Below are positions 61,101 through 64,000 of a stretch of DNA of 64,000 nucleotides, in pieces; position 1 is the first letter of the stretch, and each line of letters opens with the position of its first letter. The notes under the pieces are model-generated. The model saw nothing but the letters and a program-made list of their open reading frames with translations. It did not search any database and was not told the DNA's origin. The DNA comes from Thermogemmatispora onikobensis (GTDB lineage: Bacteria; Chloroflexota; Ktedonobacteria; Ktedonobacterales; Ktedonobacteraceae). A program made the position numbers and the translations under genes. The stretch lies in assembly GCF_001748285.1 (NCBI RefSeq), contig NZ_BDGT01000013.1:43638-107637 (forward strand), read 5' to 3'.

Positions 61101-61417
61101 GAGCACGGGGCCTGGATGCGCGCGCGGCAGTCGTCGAAGGCGGACGCCGCCGCCTGCGCCCCATCTTGATGACAGCGCTTGCCACCGTAATGGCCTTGAT
61201 CCCGATGGCCCTCGGCATTGGAGGCGGCGACAGCCTGCTCATCTCGGGCGACCTTGCCATCGTTGTCATTGGGGGGCTGACCTCCTCAACGGTGCTAACC
61301 CTGCTCCTGGTGCCCACCCTCTATGTGCTGGTTGAGGATATCAAGGAGCGCTTCACCCGGCGACCAACTCCGCCCACCACTGGAGGCGAGCGGACCGAGG
61401 CCGTAGTCGCCCACTAA
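58193..61417 (+). CDS. RND-family efflux transporter (HAE1/SwrC-like)
   Basis: 1074 aa, full length for the family, from ATG 58193. It has two repeats of six helices with large extracytoplasmic loops. The N-terminal helix leads into QELLPPLVYPAISVITAYPG (the pore-domain start). GRVVDDSIVVLENIYRHLRG is the proton-relay TM4 region with Asp-Asp, and FLMLIGIVVTNAIVLIDLVN with GGRRRLRPILMTALATVMAL the second-half equivalent. It exports hydrophobic compounds with proton motive force. A low-complexity Ser/Ala/Gln insert (about 258-288) in the first porter loop carries a duplicated 23-bp block. No membrane-fusion protein or outer-membrane channel is encoded next to it. Confidence 0.92.
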   Translation: MHRLAKLSMANRSIVALATIAVLLLGGYIIPLLKQELLPPLVYPAISVITAYPGAAPAQVEQDITDPLESDFQGNAGVQRITSQSSQGLSVITIYYNFGTDLDRAQQTISEEINKAQASLPSNVTPQVQQYDFADVPIITLAVSSDQNQQDLAVRLKQIVVPALQGINGVATVSVTGVRQQIVSITLDPKKLQQYNLTVSQVEQVLQANNITLPAGQQTTNDQTLAVRVGNTLGSLDDLKNLVVGEQAVLPQGQFPSSSTAASASAAAALQQQQSNASTSASAAAAAGVTLKPIKLGDVATIKEDLAPSTTLTRTNGKPSLGISITKTNDGNAVSISQDVNNQLPDLERKLGYHARITIVSDQAPYIQESVRDLAREGLLGALFAVVVILIFLLSVRSTLVTAISIPLSIVIALICLWVGNYSLNLLTLSGLTIAVGRVVDDSIVVLENIYRHLRGGEDKRTAVLAGVKEVATAVTASTLTTVCVFLPLAFIGDIVGEYAHPLAFSVTVALLASLLVALTIIPVLAYWFLKGPAEKAKSERALPQEKPSFLERGYVPLVRWVTRHRAITLVVALLLFLGSCALFPLLPVNVFGNQGATSFRFSQKLEPTASLARLDAAARPVENMLSTIPDIQAYQVTIGGGGNSLLNLGPGASNGSSATYIVTVKSGADLNQVQQTVRDRLKGLQGVGTFTFLQTSNSNIVDITVQAPDETTLRQAAQQVYAAVANTPNTADVSSDLSSAVPLIDVHVDPTKALAHGLTAVQVGQLLQTVYNGTTVTHVTLNGVQQDVDLKLGTAPTSLQQLRDLRLPTGSGSVRLGDIATVSQVNGPTQISHLNGTRTATITLTATIDNVGAVTRDVEKRINGLHLPDGASASLGTNTSLQNQALQQFYFILLVAIPLVYIVMVATFRSLVQPLILLISIPFAGVGSLILAAITHTPIGVSSLFGFLMLIGIVVTNAIVLIDLVNQYRARGLDARAAVVEGGRRRLRPILMTALATVMALIPMALGIGGGDSLLISGDLAIVVIGGLTSSTVLTLLLVPTLYVLVEDIKERFTRRPTPPTTGGERTEAVVAH
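58977..59050 (+). repeat. 23-bp direct repeat inside the RND gene
   Basis: CCAGTGCCAGCGCTGCCGCC plus GCG occurs exactly at 58977-58999 and 59028-59050, a 51-bp (17-codon) period. It encodes an Ala/Ser-rich duplication. Confidence 0.85.
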
Positions 61418-61424
61418 TTGCTAT

Positions 61425-61452
61425 GGGCTGTCTGCAACAAAGCAGACAGCCC
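61425..61452 (+). terminator. Hairpin after the RND gene
   Basis: GGGCTGTCTGC (61425-61435) and GCAGACAGCCC (61442-61452) are perfect 11-bp arms, 8 bp after the stop; no T-run. Confidence 0.6.
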
Positions 61453-61509
61453 TACCTGCCCGGTTGCTTCCTCCTCCTGCTGTGCCTGGGCTAGGAAGAA
61501 AGACATCAA

Positions 61510-61560
61510 AACGAGGAGACCAGTCTGCTTCTTTGGCAGACTGGTCTCCTCGTTCTTTTT
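61510..61560 (+). terminator. Strong intrinsic terminator between RND and gyrB
   Basis: Perfect 19-bp arms (61510-61528 and 61536-61554) with a 7-nt loop, followed by CTTTTTG. The A-rich 5' side gives some activity on the minus strand too. Confidence 0.88.
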
Positions 61561-61714
61561 GTTGACCTGGCCGCCCTCCAGGGAAGCGAAAGAAAAGCGA
61601 CTCAGGCTCGCGGCGAGCCGGCAAATAGCCTGTTGGGAAAGCGCTTGCTTGTTATGCTGCGGACCACAGAGGAAATGCTGATGCGAGCGGGGAGGAAGAA
61701 CTGACATCATCCCT

Positions 61715-61762
61715 CGCTCCCTCGCCAACCTGGAGATAGAGAGGTTGGTCAGCGAGGGAGCG
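61715..61762 (-). terminator. Hairpin downstream of gyrB
   Basis: CGCTCCCTCGC (61715-61725) pairs with GCGAGGGAGCG (61752-61762), and CAACCT with AGGTTG inside. It lies 80 bp after the gyrB stop on the minus strand. Confidence 0.6.
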
Positions 61763-61842
61763 TGCAGCCCGACCAACGGAGTGGGCAAGTCGAAGCTCTT
61801 CTCTTTGTTCGCCGGGCGGGCACCCAGGCGTGGCGCTGCTGG

Positions 61843-63936
<2,094 letters not shown>

Positions 63937-64000
63937 CTATCGCAGCCTGTAGACTCGCGCGGGCCAGCGTCTATCTGACTGGCGACGAGTACTGCTATGC

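Overview
The window is GC-rich bacterial chromosome, very probably from a Chloroflexota member of the class Ktedonobacteria (a Thermogemmatispora-like, cellulose-degrading thermophile). This rests on secreted glycoside hydrolases with Thr/Pro linkers and CBM2/CBM3 modules, zinc-ribbon plus WD40 membrane proteins, fused two-domain ECF ATPases, and a Firmicute-style primosome operon. The taxonomic call is inference; no rRNA is present.

Layout. 1-3383: end of a DUF2079 membrane protein, YggT, DUF2877 and prs. 3768-4404: three CAU-anticodon tRNAs, two of them identical initiator tRNAs. 4525-5825: a decayed restriction-modification locus, with a deleted BamHI-like nuclease facing a frameshifted methyltransferase. 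6390-12240: three secreted cellulases/hemicellulases (GH30, GH5, GH9) on the minus strand. 12838-16460: a complete ECF transporter (fused A, S, T). 16601-25755: a membrane protein, a PadR regulator with a clear autoregulatory operator pair, a YvcK-like factor, a GYD protein, a cyclotransferase-like membrane fusion, an eIF-2B-like protein and a MocR regulator. 26164-29103: indolepyruvate:ferredoxin oxidoreductase (iorAB) and tRNA-Gln. 29499-38405: AI-2E-type permease, LIM/DA1-like peptidase, an ECF-type sigma factor, a phosphodiesterase-superfamily/degenerate GGDEF pair, and a GT2-GT4 fusion. 39021-41228: CBS protein, signal peptidase I and a membrane protein. 41497-46076: a YkoEDC-like ECF operon with a sucrase/ferredoxin-like gene, preceded by DtxR/IdeR-like boxes on its promoter. 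46378-47974: two cyclophilins. 48358-48512: a dense DnaA-box cluster, a candidate oriC. 48731-52944: primosome operon dnaB (with a mini-intein), a DnaD-domain gene and a DnaC/DnaI-like loader. 53326-63858: FIST protein, tandem WD40 paralogues, an RND exporter and gyrB.

How the parts fit. The hydrolase block is a polysaccharide-degradation set acting outside the cell. The oriC-like repeats sit between diverging gene blocks, directly upstream of the helicase and its loaders, so origin, helicase and loader are physically linked. The second ECF operon is the best candidate for a little-described system: an ECF importer with a [2Fe-2S] thioredoxin-like protein under apparent iron/manganese control.
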